Virus record (IMG/VR): IMGVR_UViG_3300025655_000126
Location: 1 to 36,575 of that record
From: a virus
Reading direction: 5' to 3' (one strand)
DNA: 36,575 nucleotides
The translations under genes and the position numbers were made by a program. Positions 7,331-14,116 of this stretch are shown piece after piece. The notes beneath the pieces are model-generated. The model saw nothing but the letters and a program-made list of their open reading frames with translations. It did no database searches and was not told the origin of the DNA. Each line of letters opens with the position of its first letter. Position 1 is the first letter of the stretch.

Positions 7331-7969
7331 ATGGTGCAAAAAAACGCAAAGTGGTGGAATAATGGTGTCATCAATAAACGGTCTATTGATTGCCCTGGAA
7401 ATGGATTTATTCCTGGAAGAAAAACATTCCAAAGAATGTCCCCAACTGGGGAAACGAGGAAAAAAATATCTGAAGCAAACAAAGGAACCTCTCCATGGAA
7501 CAAAGGATTGAAAACTGGACCAGAATCTGCAGAAACAAGAAAGAAAAAATCTGTTTCAGCAAAAGGAAATACTAATGCTGTTGGTTCTACTCCGTGGAAC
7601 AAAGGGTTGACTTCTGACGACCCAAGAATTGCCAGTTACTCCTCAAAACAGAGAGGACAATCCAGAAACGGTAACTATGTCTCAGGGGCGGATCATCCAA
7701 ACTGGAATGAAGACACTCCAGAGTACCAACGATTTAGAAAACAGGTTGATGTATTGACAGAAAAAGTGTATACTGAATACAAGCAAGAAATAAACCCAAA
7801 TGATTATCCAAGAACATTGGCAGGCGTTGAAAATGGATACCAACTTGACCACATCATACCAGTTCATTATGGTTGGGTGGTCGGTATGACTGCTGACGAG
7901 TTAACACAAAAAGAAAATTTGCAAATGTTGCCATGGAAAGATAACTTGAAAAAGAGTAATAACCTATGA
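7331..7969 (+). mobile_element. HNH homing endonuclease with NUMOD3 motifs, 212 aa
   Basis: The N-terminal half carries NUMOD3-type DNA-binding motifs (ETRKKISEANKG, ETRKKKSVSAKG), each followed by an S/T-PWNKGL element. The C-terminal HNH domain reads YQLDHIIPVHYGW ... KENLQMLPWKDNLKKSN. The domain order (NUMOD3 then HNH) is the reverse of the endonuclease at 5659-6258, so the two are independent acquisitions rather than a duplication. It lies between genes 44 and 62, adjacent in T4. Its stop overlaps the gene 62 start (ATGA), so the clamp-loader small subunit may be translationally coupled to it. Confidence 0.85.
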
Positions 7970-8379
7970 GCAAAGTGAATCCGTTTGACTTTACCAACTC
8001 GATCAATCAAACCAAAAAGGATTTGATGCGTGGCACTGCCAACGATAAGATCGCAGAGAAGTCATACAGTCCATTCCTAACCAATCGTGCTTTGTCGTAT
8101 CATAACGACACGGTGTTCTACGCAAACGAGATGAACACACGCCATCATCTTGATAATCTTTTACAATACGACTTTTTACTAAATATCATCAGACCCAAGA
8201 AGCGATTCGCTAAATGGTCAAAGAAAGATAATGATGGTGATGTGTTGATTGTTAAAGAATACTTTGGTTATAACGATACTAAAGCACGCCAAGCACTCGC
8301 CATCCTAACACCTGAACAATTGACCCAAATAAAAATTACATTACAAAAGGGTGGCAGAGATGACAGAAAACATGGTTGA
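7966..8379 (+). CDS. 62: clamp loader small subunit, T4 gp62-like, 137 aa
   Basis: The sequence NPFDFTNSINQTKKDLM ... YSPFLTNRALSYHNDTVFYANEMN is characteristic of gp62, the non-ATPase partner of gp44 in the T4-type clamp loader. T4 gp62 is 187 aa; the shorter length is usual in marine relatives. It starts on an ATGA overlap with the inserted homing endonuclease and overlaps the regA start. Confidence 0.85.
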   Translation: MSKVNPFDFTNSINQTKKDLMRGTANDKIAEKSYSPFLTNRALSYHNDTVFYANEMNTRHHLDNLLQYDFLLNIIRPKKRFAKWSKKDNDGDVLIVKEYFGYNDTKARQALAILTPEQLTQIKITLQKGGRDDRKHG

Positions 8380-8749
8380 GGTTGTCCTCAGAAACGAAGA
8401 CGACTTCCTAAAAATTCGTGAGACACTGACAAGAATTGGCGTAGCATCTAAGAAGAATCGTACGATTTATCAGTCATGTCATATACTCCATAAACAAGGG
8501 AGATATTACATTGTACACTTCAAAGAACTATTCGCATTGGATGGCAAACCTTCCAACTTTGCTGAAGAAGATGTTGCACGTCGTAATACGATTGCCAATC
8601 TTCTTGCTGAGTGGGGTCTTGTTGATTTGGTTGATGTTGGCAAAAGCAGTGAACCTGTTGCTCCACTTTCTCAAATTAAGGTATTACCTTATAAGGAGAA
8701 GGATGAATGGGAACTCGTTGCCAAGTACAATCTTGGAAAGAAAAGATAA
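8360..8749 (+). CDS. regA: RegA translational repressor, about 129 aa
   Basis: RegA is an RNA-binding protein that represses translation of many early T4 mRNAs, including its own, by binding around start codons. The motifs FLKIRETLTRIGVASKKNRTIYQSCHIL and GRYYIVHFKELF match T4 RegA closely. The start could be ATG 8360 (MTENMVEV) or ATG 8372 (MVEVVLRN); T4 RegA begins MIEITLKK, which favours 8372, but 8360 has the better upstream purine run. The gene follows 62 in the T4 order. Confidence 0.92.
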   Translation: MTENMVEVVLRNEDDFLKIRETLTRIGVASKKNRTIYQSCHILHKQGRYYIVHFKELFALDGKPSNFAEEDVARRNTIANLLAEWGLVDLVDVGKSSEPVAPLSQIKVLPYKEKDEWELVAKYNLGKKR

Positions 8750-8775
8750 GTATGGATTGAGTGGAGAATTACATT

Positions 8776-9192
8776 ATGGAAATAGAAAAAACAAACTTTG
8801 AAATGGTTGGTGAGTTTATGAATGCATTTGGTCAAGAAGTAAAGACCAAAGCAGAATTCCCAAGTAATGATGTTCAGGTTCTTCGTGTTGATTTGATCGC
8901 TGAAGAATTGAATGAATTGAAGGATGCAATCAATCAGAATAATCTGGTAGAGGTTGCTGATGCATTGACCGATCTTCTCTATGTTGTATATGGTGCTGGT
9001 CATGCATTTGGTATTCAGTTGGATACTTGCTTCCATGAAGTACATGCTTCTAACATGAGCAAGTTGGGTGCTGATGGAAAACCAATATATAGAGAAGATG
9101 GTAAGGTTCTGAAAGGACCAAACTTTTTTGAACCAGAACTGGTGGAAATTCTTTATGGAGAAAATCCACAATTAGAACTTGACTTTGGTTAA
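8776..9192 (+). CDS. MazG/PRA-PH-like NTP pyrophosphohydrolase, 138 aa
   Basis: The pattern LIAEELNELKDAINQNNLVEVADALTDLLYVVYGAG (EExxE ... ExxD) is that of the all-alpha NTP pyrophosphohydrolase superfamily (MazG, HisE, dUTPase-2 types), which hydrolyse non-canonical or alarmone-related nucleotides. Related genes are widespread in T4-like cyanophages. The ATG at 8776 has a GGAG ribosome-binding site; a GTG at 8761 is possible but less likely. The last codons (LDFG) include the -35 box of the next promoter. Confidence 0.75.
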   Translation: MEIEKTNFEMVGEFMNAFGQEVKTKAEFPSNDVQVLRVDLIAEELNELKDAINQNNLVEVADALTDLLYVVYGAGHAFGIQLDTCFHEVHASNMSKLGADGKPIYREDGKVLKGPNFFEPELVEILYGENPQLELDFG

Positions 9193-9207
9193 GATTGTTT
9201 ATATAAT
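9179..9207 (+). promoter_or_regulatory. sigma70-type promoter TTGACT-17-TATAAT
   Basis: TTGACT (9179-9184) and a perfect TATAAT (9202-9207) are 17 bases apart. The -35 lies in the final codons of the MazG-like gene. It would drive the H1-like gene and, if read on, the tmRNA. Confidence 0.8.
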
Positions 9208-9238
9208 ATTTGTTTGATTGATACTCTAGGAGAATGAA

Positions 9239-9601
9239 ATGGGTATGGAACTTTTGATTGCAATTATTGTAGTTGCTGTTATTGCTATTCTGTGGGCACT
9301 TCGTAATGATATGAAGTCTGTTTCTTCTAACGAAGAAAAGGATGCTCGTGAAGAATTTGCTAAGGAAGTCCGTGATTGGGCAAACGAAACAACCGAAAAG
9401 ATGACAGTAACTGAAACTGAAAAGACCGAAGTGGTTGTTGAAGATAAGGAACCTGCTAAAGCAGTTAAGAAAAGTGTCACCAAGAAGGCACCTGCTGTAA
9501 AGAAGGCACCTGCTAAGAAGAAGGTCGCTGCTCCTAAGACTAAGGCAGCACCAAAAAAGAAGGTTGCTCCTGCTAAGAAGAAGGCAGCACCTAAGAAATA
9601 A
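9239..9601 (+). CDS. membrane-anchored histone-H1-like protein, 120 aa
   Basis: The N-terminus MGMELLIAIIVVAVIAILWALRND contains one strong transmembrane helix with an uncleaved-anchor appearance. An acidic linker rich in Glu and Thr follows, then a C-terminal tail from about residue 74 made almost entirely of Lys, Ala and Pro (KKAPAVKKAPAKKKVAAPK type repeats). The tail resembles histone H1 and bacterial AlgP/HctB-like DNA-binding tails. The combination suggests a membrane-tethered nucleic-acid binder; this is inference. AGGAG lies just upstream of the ATG, and a sigma70-like promoter precedes it. Confidence 0.7.
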   Translation: MGMELLIAIIVVAVIAILWALRNDMKSVSSNEEKDAREEFAKEVRDWANETTEKMTVTETEKTEVVVEDKEPAKAVKKSVTKKAPAVKKAPAKKKVAAPKTKAAPKKKVAPAKKKAAPKK

Positions 9602-9726
9602 TAAATAATGCAGTGCAGAAAAGTAACGGAGCGGAGAGTCTGCACCTCGTTGATGCTCCAGCATTATTCGTTGAAGCGAAATTGAAGGTTGTTTGGACGG
9701 CAGTTCGATTCTGCCCATCTCCACCA

Positions 9727-9794
9727 TAAGCATATTCTTTAAGGTCTTGGTCGTTACCAGCGTAGCAAAAACGGCGACAGAATATGCTTCTGAT
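9727..9794 (+). other. tmRNA intervening (excised) segment with perfect inverted repeat
   Basis: This segment joins the encoded CCA of the acceptor piece to the GGGG of the coding piece. AAGCATATTCT (9728-9738) is perfectly complementary to AGAATATGCTT (9779-9789). The stem extends the acceptor stem and closes a loop that, in known permuted tmRNAs, is removed by processing to give the two mature RNAs. Confidence 0.75.
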
Positions 9795-9905
9795 GGGGAT
9801 GTCTAGGTTCGACAGGCAATTGTGTAGGTTTCGTGGAGAATCGGTCAAGGCGAAAGACCGCAAGGATTGGGCGAACACCTGGTCGAAGAAGCAATTAAAC
9901 TAAGT

Positions 9906-9950
9906 GCAAACGATGACACTTACTATCAGGATCTTCGCCTAGCAGCGTAA
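9906..9950 (+). other. tmRNA tag-peptide reading frame (ANDDTYYQDLRLAA-stop)
   Basis: The resume codon GCA follows TAAGT, like the E. coli TAGTC-GCA context. The frame encodes ANDDTYYQDLRLAA and ends in TAA. It begins AND, like most proteobacterial tags, and ends LAA, the ClpXP-recognised terminus of the E. coli tag ANDENYALAA. It is four residues longer than the E. coli encoded tag. Confidence 0.85.
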
Positions 9951-9966
9951 GCCTGATTGGGGTTTT

Positions 9967-9998
9967 GGCAGTCCTACCTTATTACCCAAAGGACTGCC
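9967..9998 (+). other. 9-bp hairpin 3' of the tmRNA tag
   Basis: GGCAGTCCT (9967-9975) pairs perfectly with AGGACTGCC (9990-9998) around a 14-base loop. It lies 16 bases after the tag stop and probably forms the 3' end structure of the coding piece. There is no T-run, so it is not a classical terminator. The stretch 10001-10101 after it holds a short CGGAG/TTCCG hairpin and the ribosome-binding site of the next gene, and nothing else I can identify. Confidence 0.5.
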
Positions 9999-10101
9999 CC
10001 AGATACTTCCCCTTGCGGAGTGGCGTTCCGTTTGGGTTTGAGTTGTCTACAAGAGAACTCTGTAATCTTCGCCACATACACACACAACACAGGAGACAGT
10101 T

Positions 10102-10275
10102 ATGTCTAATAAAACACCGTTCGAGATTCGCCTTGAACTCTTAAAAATGGCGAAAGAAATGTTGGAACAAGAATTTTTTGTTAAGGCAGCACACGACAAA
10201 ACTCTTGCGTTCCCAACTGAAGCAGACGTGATTGCTAAGGCAAAAGCATTGAATGATTTTGTAAGCAAAGCGTAA
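10102..10275 (+). CDS. conserved small phage protein, 57 aa
   Basis: The ORF MSNKTPFEIRLELLKMAKEML... ends NDFVSKA and has a strong AGGAG ribosome-binding site before its ATG. It resembles a short conserved protein of T4-like cyanophages with a helical N-terminal half and no known function. It ends 8 bases before the Dam methylase start. Confidence 0.7.
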   Translation: MSNKTPFEIRLELLKMAKEMLEQEFFVKAAHDKTLAFPTEADVIAKAKALNDFVSKA

Positions 10276-10283
10276 ATTACATA

Positions 10284-11150
10284 ATGAAAGATTTGAAGTC
10301 GCCTCTCCGCTATCCTGGCGGAAAATCACGAGCAGTTAAATTTCTTTTCGATGATAAGAATATGCCAACTGCTAAGATTGGTGAGTATCGTGAACCATTC
10401 CTCGGTGGTGGTTCATGCGCCATCGAGTTCACCAAGAAGTATCCAAACATTCCAGTTTGGGTCAACGACAAGTATTATAATCTCTATGCGTTCTGGAGTG
10501 TACTGAAAAGTTTTCCAGATCAACTAGCAGATTATCTTCACAAAAAGAAAGACGAACTGCTAAACTCAGCTGATCCTATGCAAGCACATCTGGATCAGTT
10601 TGCTATTCTAAAAGAAGAAATCAAAGACGCTGATGACTTCGGTAAAGCATGGCGTTTCTATATGCTCAATCGTTGCTCATTCTCTGGTCTTGGAGAAACG
10701 GCAGGATCTTTTAGTAAGGATGCGATCAATAGCAACTTCAATCACAATATCATTTCTCGACTGCCTAAGTTCTCTCAACTGATGAAGAACTGGCACATTA
10801 CCAACTATGACTACACCGAACTACTAGATGGTGATGAAGATGCATTTGTATTTTTAGATCCACCCTATGACATCAAGTCATTCATCTATGGTGATGGTGG
10901 TAACATGCATAGTGGGTTTGATCATAAGAAGTTTCATGATGATGTTGATTACTGTAAGAACATGTGCATGATTACTTACAACTCCAACGATACACTTAAA
11001 AAGGCATATACAGGTTGGGAACAGATTGAGTGGGATCTGACTTATACAATGCATTCTGGTAAGAAGTATCGTGATGATGAAGCAAATCGTAAGGAACTGT
11101 TGTTGCTAAATTATTCAAGAAATGGACAAGCAACACTTGACTTTTCTTGA
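10284..11150 (+). CDS. dam: D12-class DNA adenine-N6 methyltransferase (Dam-like), 288 aa
   Basis: This enzyme transfers methyl groups from S-adenosylmethionine to adenine N6 in DNA. Visible motifs in order are SPLRYPGGKS (6-15), the SAM-binding EPFLGGGS (37-44) and the catalytic DPPY (192-195). The length and motif order fit the Dam/MboIIA-like D12 family. In T4-like phages such enzymes probably protect the genome from host restriction. The recognition site cannot be read from sequence. The final codons (LDFS) include a -35 box for the hsp20 promoter. Confidence 0.88.
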   Translation: MKDLKSPLRYPGGKSRAVKFLFDDKNMPTAKIGEYREPFLGGGSCAIEFTKKYPNIPVWVNDKYYNLYAFWSVLKSFPDQLADYLHKKKDELLNSADPMQAHLDQFAILKEEIKDADDFGKAWRFYMLNRCSFSGLGETAGSFSKDAINSNFNHNIISRLPKFSQLMKNWHITNYDYTELLDGDEDAFVFLDPPYDIKSFIYGDGGNMHSGFDHKKFHDDVDYCKNMCMITYNSNDTLKKAYTGWEQIEWDLTYTMHSGKKYRDDEANRKELLLLNYSRNGQATLDFS

Positions 11151-11168
11151 GTTTTGTAGTATAAATAA
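11138..11168 (+). promoter_or_regulatory. dual sigma70/late promoter TTGACT-17-TATAAATA before hsp20
   Basis: TATAAATA (11161-11168) is the exact T4 late consensus. TTGACT (11138-11143) is exactly 17 bases upstream of its first six bases, which would also allow recognition by host sigma70. The -35 lies in the last codons of dam. Confidence 0.65.
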
Positions 11169-11222
11169 AGTTGTCCGCCGAAAGGGGACATTTGTTTAAT
11201 CTCGCTGAAAAGGAGAACTATT

Positions 11223-11672
11223 ATGGTTACTACATCCAATGCACTTGCGCCATTTGCTCAAATGGCAAAACACCTCAACTCTTTTGGTATTGGACACGAC
11301 AGTCTGATGGATCGTCTGTTCGAAGTCAGTGAACAAGTTGAGCGTTCTACGAAGTATCCTCCATACAATATCGTAAAAGAGGGCGATAACAACTACGCTA
11401 TCGAAATCGCAGTTGCTGGTTTTGAAAAAGATCAGTTGACTATTGAACAAGATGGCGATAAAATTACTGTGAAGGGTGAAGTTGGATCCGTTGATGACGA
11501 CTTCACTGAGTATTTGTATCATGGTATCGCCAAGCGTCCATTTACTCGTGTGTTCACAATCGCTGATCATGTTGAAGTGAAGGGTGCTGAGATTATCAAC
11601 GGTATGTTGACGATTCAACTTGAGCGTACAGTTCCAGAAGAACTTATGCCAAAACAAATCCCGATCCTGTAA
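11223..11672 (+). CDS. hsp20: small heat-shock protein Hsp20/IbpA-like, 149 aa
   Basis: This is an ATP-independent chaperone that holds unfolding proteins. The alpha-crystallin domain runs from YPPYNIV (about residue 45) through GIAKRPFTRVFTIADHVEVKGAEIINGMLTIQLER. The C-terminus ends in QIPIL, the I-x-I anchor used for oligomer assembly. Hsp20 genes are common in T4-like cyanophages. A 54-base leader after TATAAATA carries an AAGGAG ribosome-binding site. Confidence 0.92.
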   Translation: MVTTSNALAPFAQMAKHLNSFGIGHDSLMDRLFEVSEQVERSTKYPPYNIVKEGDNNYAIEIAVAGFEKDQLTIEQDGDKITVKGEVGSVDDDFTEYLYHGIAKRPFTRVFTIADHVEVKGAEIINGMLTIQLERTVPEELMPKQIPIL

Positions 11673-11687
11673 TTCGGAAATTATATT

Positions 11688-12278
11688 ATGATTAAAGTGA
11701 TAGACAACTTTCTGCCTGAAAACGAAGCAATCGAGTTTTCCCGCAAGTTCTTTGAAGACAAAGCATGGAACTATGGGTGGAACATGGGTGTCCAAGAGTC
11801 AGAGCAGAGAGCATGGAACTGGCATAGATCCGTTGGTAATGATACAATGAACATGGGTCAAATGTCAGAAGTTGATCTTCCAGAACATCTATCTCTTTTG
11901 TGGGAATATACCGATTCAGCATTACAGCAGATCAGCGGTGTAAAGCATAAAATGGATCGGTATTATTCAAACTCTCATACCTTTGGCATTGAAGGACCAA
12001 TTCATCGTGATGATGGTTCTTTGACTGCTCTCTATTATCCTTGCGAAGATTGGCAGGTTGAGTGGGAAGGTGGTACTGTATTCTTTAATGAAGAAATCAC
12101 AGACTCTATCAAGTATGCTTCCTACAAATTCAATCGTATGGTCATCTTCAAAGCATCGATTCCTCATCGTGCAATGCCTGTAACAAGAGAGTGTTACCGA
12201 CTGCGCACTTCTGTCGTATTCAAAACCTCAATGGATGTAACTGACCCATCATACAAAGATTGGTATTATAATCGATGA
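11688..12278 (+). CDS. 2-oxoglutarate/Fe(II)-dependent oxygenase, 196 aa
   Basis: The double-stranded beta-helix fold of prolyl-hydroxylase-like oxygenases is indicated by the HxD iron-binding motif in IHRDDGS (H106, D108), by GGTVFFNE, and by a distal histidine with downstream Arg for 2-oxoglutarate (PHRAMPVTRECYRLR, H160 and R171/R173). The substrate is unknown. Such enzymes recur in T4-like marine phages. The ATG overlaps nothing upstream; its stop overlaps the next small ORF. Confidence 0.82.
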   Translation: MIKVIDNFLPENEAIEFSRKFFEDKAWNYGWNMGVQESEQRAWNWHRSVGNDTMNMGQMSEVDLPEHLSLLWEYTDSALQQISGVKHKMDRYYSNSHTFGIEGPIHRDDGSLTALYYPCEDWQVEWEGGTVFFNEEITDSIKYASYKFNRMVIFKASIPHRAMPVTRECYRLRTSVVFKTSMDVTDPSYKDWYYNR

Positions 12279-12427
12279 GATGGAAAGTCTGGTGTCGTAC
12301 ACTCGGCACAAAAATCTCAGAGGATAAAAAAGAGGCAGATTATGCTTGCCTTTTTCGTACGATCTATACTATAATAATGTTTGTCACTTGCTTCTTTATT
12401 ATTGCTAACACGGTACGCCACTGGTGA
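12275..12427 (+). CDS. small membrane protein upstream of DNA polymerase, 50 aa
   Basis: The ORF starts MRWKVWCRTLGTKISEDKKEAD, continues through a hydrophobic segment (about residues 30-46, TIYTIIMFVTCFFIIAN) and ends VRHW. An equivalent MRWKVWC... protein lies directly before gene 43 in T4-like cyanophages. ATGA overlap with the previous gene and GTGA overlap with gene 43 support it. It also contains the gene-43 promoter. Confidence 0.75.
   Translation: MRWKVWCRTLGTKISEDKKEADYACLFRTIYTIIMFVTCFFIIANTVRHW
12346..12375 (+). promoter_or_regulatory. sigma70-type promoter TTGCCT-18-TATAAT for gene 43
   Basis: TTGCCT (12346-12351) and TATAAT (12370-12375) are separated by 18 bases, about 50 bases upstream of the polymerase GTG start and inside the small membrane-protein ORF. 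Confidence 0.65.
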
Positions 12428-13863
12428 AATTCTACACGAACTTTTTTATGCGAGGCAACTATGTCGTTGTCCGTGGTTACAATCATGGTGAGCGATTCAC
12501 TGATCGTATCGAATACAAACCCACACTATGGGTTCCTGCCAAAACAATGACTGACTGGCAAGCAGTTGATGGTCAGTTCCTTGAACCATTACAGTTTGGT
12601 GAGATTAAAGAGGCACGTGACTTCGTGCGTAATTATTCTGAGGTTGATAACTTCAAGATCTTTGGTTCAACTCTGTATGATTATGTTTGTGTGCATCAAA
12701 ACTTTACACAGGACTATGACACCGAGTTTGTAAAGGTCGTCAATATCGATATCGAGGTGGGATCTGAAGAGGGTTTCCCAGATCCGCAGGTTGCAACTCA
12801 ACCTGTAACTGCAATCACTGCATCAATCGATGGCGCATACTATACTTTTGGAACACAGGATTATACTGTTAAGCGTGAGGATGTAACCTACATTCAATGT
12901 GCTACTGAGCGTGAGTTGTTGATCAACTTCCTGCGTCACTGGCGTCATTGGGATGCTGACATTATCACTGGTTGGAATGTGCAGGGATTTGATATTCCCT
13001 ATCTCTATAATCGCATCACTAAAGTTCTCAGCGAGAAGGAAGCAAAGAAACTATCGCCTGTTGGTATGACCAACGAGCGTGAATATGAAAAGTTCAATCG
13101 TAAGCATTTTGAGATTGAATTGATTGGTATGACTGTGCTTGACTATCTCGATCTCTACAAGAAGTTCACATACTCTCAGCAAGAGTCCTATCGACTGGAT
13201 CATATCGCTCATGTTGAGTTGGGTGAGAACAAACTCGATTACTCTGAGGTGGAAACACTACACCAGTTGTACAAGTTGGACTATGAGAAGTTCATCGACT
13301 ATAACATCAAAGACGTGGAGTTGGTTAACAAACTCGAGGACAAGATGAAGTTGATTGACATGGCACTAGCGATTGCGTATGATGCCAAGGTAAATTATGG
13401 TGATGTGTTCACTCAGGTGCGTATGTGGGATGTGCTTATACATAATTGGTTGTATGATCGCAACATTGCTATTCCGCCGAAGGAACGCAAAGAGAAGAAT
13501 GCGCAATATGCTGGCGCATATGTAAAAGATCCGCAGGTGGGTATGCATGAGTGGGTTATGTCATTTGACTTGAATTCGCTTTACCCACACCTGATTATGC
13601 AGTATAATATATCTCCTGACACCTTTGTCGAGGAGGAGTTCGAATCTGTTACAGTGGAAGAGTTGCTTGATGGCAAGTCTGTTCATCGTGATGGTTTGTG
13701 TATGGCAGCGAATGGTCGCTTCTTTGATCGCACCAAGCAGGGTTTCTTGCCTGAGATGATGGATAAGATGTACAGTGATCGTGTGGTCGCTAAAAAGAAA
13801 ATGCTTGAGTCGCAAGACCTTCTCGAGCAAGTCAACAGGAGATTGAAAAATGAACAGTGGTGA
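12424..13863 (+). CDS. 43A: DNA polymerase gp43, N-terminal part (exonuclease + palm motif A), 479 aa
   Basis: Family B replicative polymerase, first half. The 3'-5' exonuclease motifs are present: Exo I NIDIE (D109, E111), Exo II N185...FD (189-190) and Exo III YNIKD (293-297). Polymerase motif A is DLNSLYPHLI (382-391). Translation ends in the fingers region just after AKKKMLESQDLLEQVNRRL, at a normal TGA. Motifs B and C are missing and are encoded by the ORF at 14116. Start is a GTG on the stop of the upstream ORF, fitting the family N-terminus MKFYTNFFMRGN. The joint length with the second half (851 aa) is near a full gp43 (T4: 898), so the polymerase is probably assembled from two chains. 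Confidence 0.93.
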   Translation: MKFYTNFFMRGNYVVVRGYNHGERFTDRIEYKPTLWVPAKTMTDWQAVDGQFLEPLQFGEIKEARDFVRNYSEVDNFKIFGSTLYDYVCVHQNFTQDYDTEFVKVVNIDIEVGSEEGFPDPQVATQPVTAITASIDGAYYTFGTQDYTVKREDVTYIQCATERELLINFLRHWRHWDADIITGWNVQGFDIPYLYNRITKVLSEKEAKKLSPVGMTNEREYEKFNRKHFEIELIGMTVLDYLDLYKKFTYSQQESYRLDHIAHVELGENKLDYSEVETLHQLYKLDYEKFIDYNIKDVELVNKLEDKMKLIDMALAIAYDAKVNYGDVFTQVRMWDVLIHNWLYDRNIAIPPKERKEKNAQYAGAYVKDPQVGMHEWVMSFDLNSLYPHLIMQYNISPDTFVEEEFESVTVEELLDGKSVHRDGLCMAANGRFFDRTKQGFLPEMMDKMYSDRVVAKKKMLESQDLLEQVNRRLKNEQW

Positions 13864-14116
13864 TGTAGTAACAGTCCTTACAGTGGCTGGTGAGTTTATC
13901 GGTAAGTTGAAGCACAAGGATGGTGACGCAGTAACGCTCGAAGATCCTCGTATGCTAGTCCATAATGAACAGGGAATGGGTTTTGCTCATGGCGTGTGTG
14001 TCACAGGTGAGTCTGCTCCAAAGATCGTTGAATTTATGGGTGTTGTTTTGATCACTCCAACCAATGATCAAGTCGTTAGTGCTTGGCGCCAAGCAACCAG
14101 CGGACTGATTACCTGA
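13850..14116 (+). CDS. conserved small phage protein inserted inside split gene 43, 88 aa
   Basis: The protein MNSGDVVTVLTVAGEFIGKLK ... VTLEDPRMLV ... VVLITPTNDQVV ... ATSGLI belongs to a small beta-rich family I remember from T4-like cyanophages, normally encoded as a separate gene and of unknown function. It starts 14 bases before the end of polymerase part A, with AGGAG (13837-13841) eight bases before its ATG, and its TGA overlaps the ATG of polymerase part B. It has no nuclease motif, so it is not itself a homing endonuclease. Confidence 0.8.
   Translation: MNSGDVVTVLTVAGEFIGKLKHKDGDAVTLEDPRMLVHNEQGMGFAHGVCVTGESAPKIVEFMGVVLITPTNDQVVSAWRQATSGLIT

Larger units (their letters stand above)
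9611..10000 (+). ncRNA. ssrA: permuted two-piece tmRNA (ssrA)
   Basis: tmRNA rescues stalled ribosomes and appends a degradation tag. In this gene the 3' half comes first. The T-arm (GGCAG/TTCGATT/CTGCC, 9699-9715) is preceded by GGAC and followed by the 3' acceptor strand CATCTCC (9716-9722), A and an encoded CCA (9724-9726). After an intervening segment (9727-9794) comes the 5' acceptor strand GGGGATG (9795-9801), which forms seven pairs including one G-U. Then comes TCTAGGTTCGACAGG, typical of the ssrA 5' end, and a tag ORF (9906-9950). A possible H-type pseudoknot lies at the start (9613-9619 with 9639-9645; 9628-9632 with 9655-9659). Outer ends are approximate; processing into acceptor and coding pieces is inferred from known permuted tmRNAs. 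Confidence 0.9.

Noticed and set aside
9600-9607. Late promoter (AATAAATA) for the tmRNA
   Set aside because: It has one mismatch to TATAAATA and overlaps the stop region of the preceding gene. The strong promoter at 9179 is a simpler source of transcription.
9690-9726. A tRNA gene ending in CCA
   Set aside because: Only the T-arm and acceptor 3' strand are present. The 5' acceptor strand lies downstream and the D-loop-like part and tag ORF follow, so it is the tmRNA acceptor piece.
9591-9878. Minus-strand open frame of 95 codons across the tmRNA
   Set aside because: It runs antisense through conserved tmRNA elements, has no ribosome-binding site and no recognisable protein features.
14083-14115. 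TTG start giving an 11-residue N-terminal extension of polymerase part B
   Set aside because: The ATG at 14116 lies on the stop of the inserted gene (TGATG), the usual coupling style here. The extension has no polymerase similarity.
13850-14116. Intron or intein explanation for the gene 43 interruption
   Set aside because: The gap is a complete small gene with its own ribosome-binding site. There are no intein splice residues at the junctions and no group I intron core that I can see, and both halves have ordinary start and stop codons.
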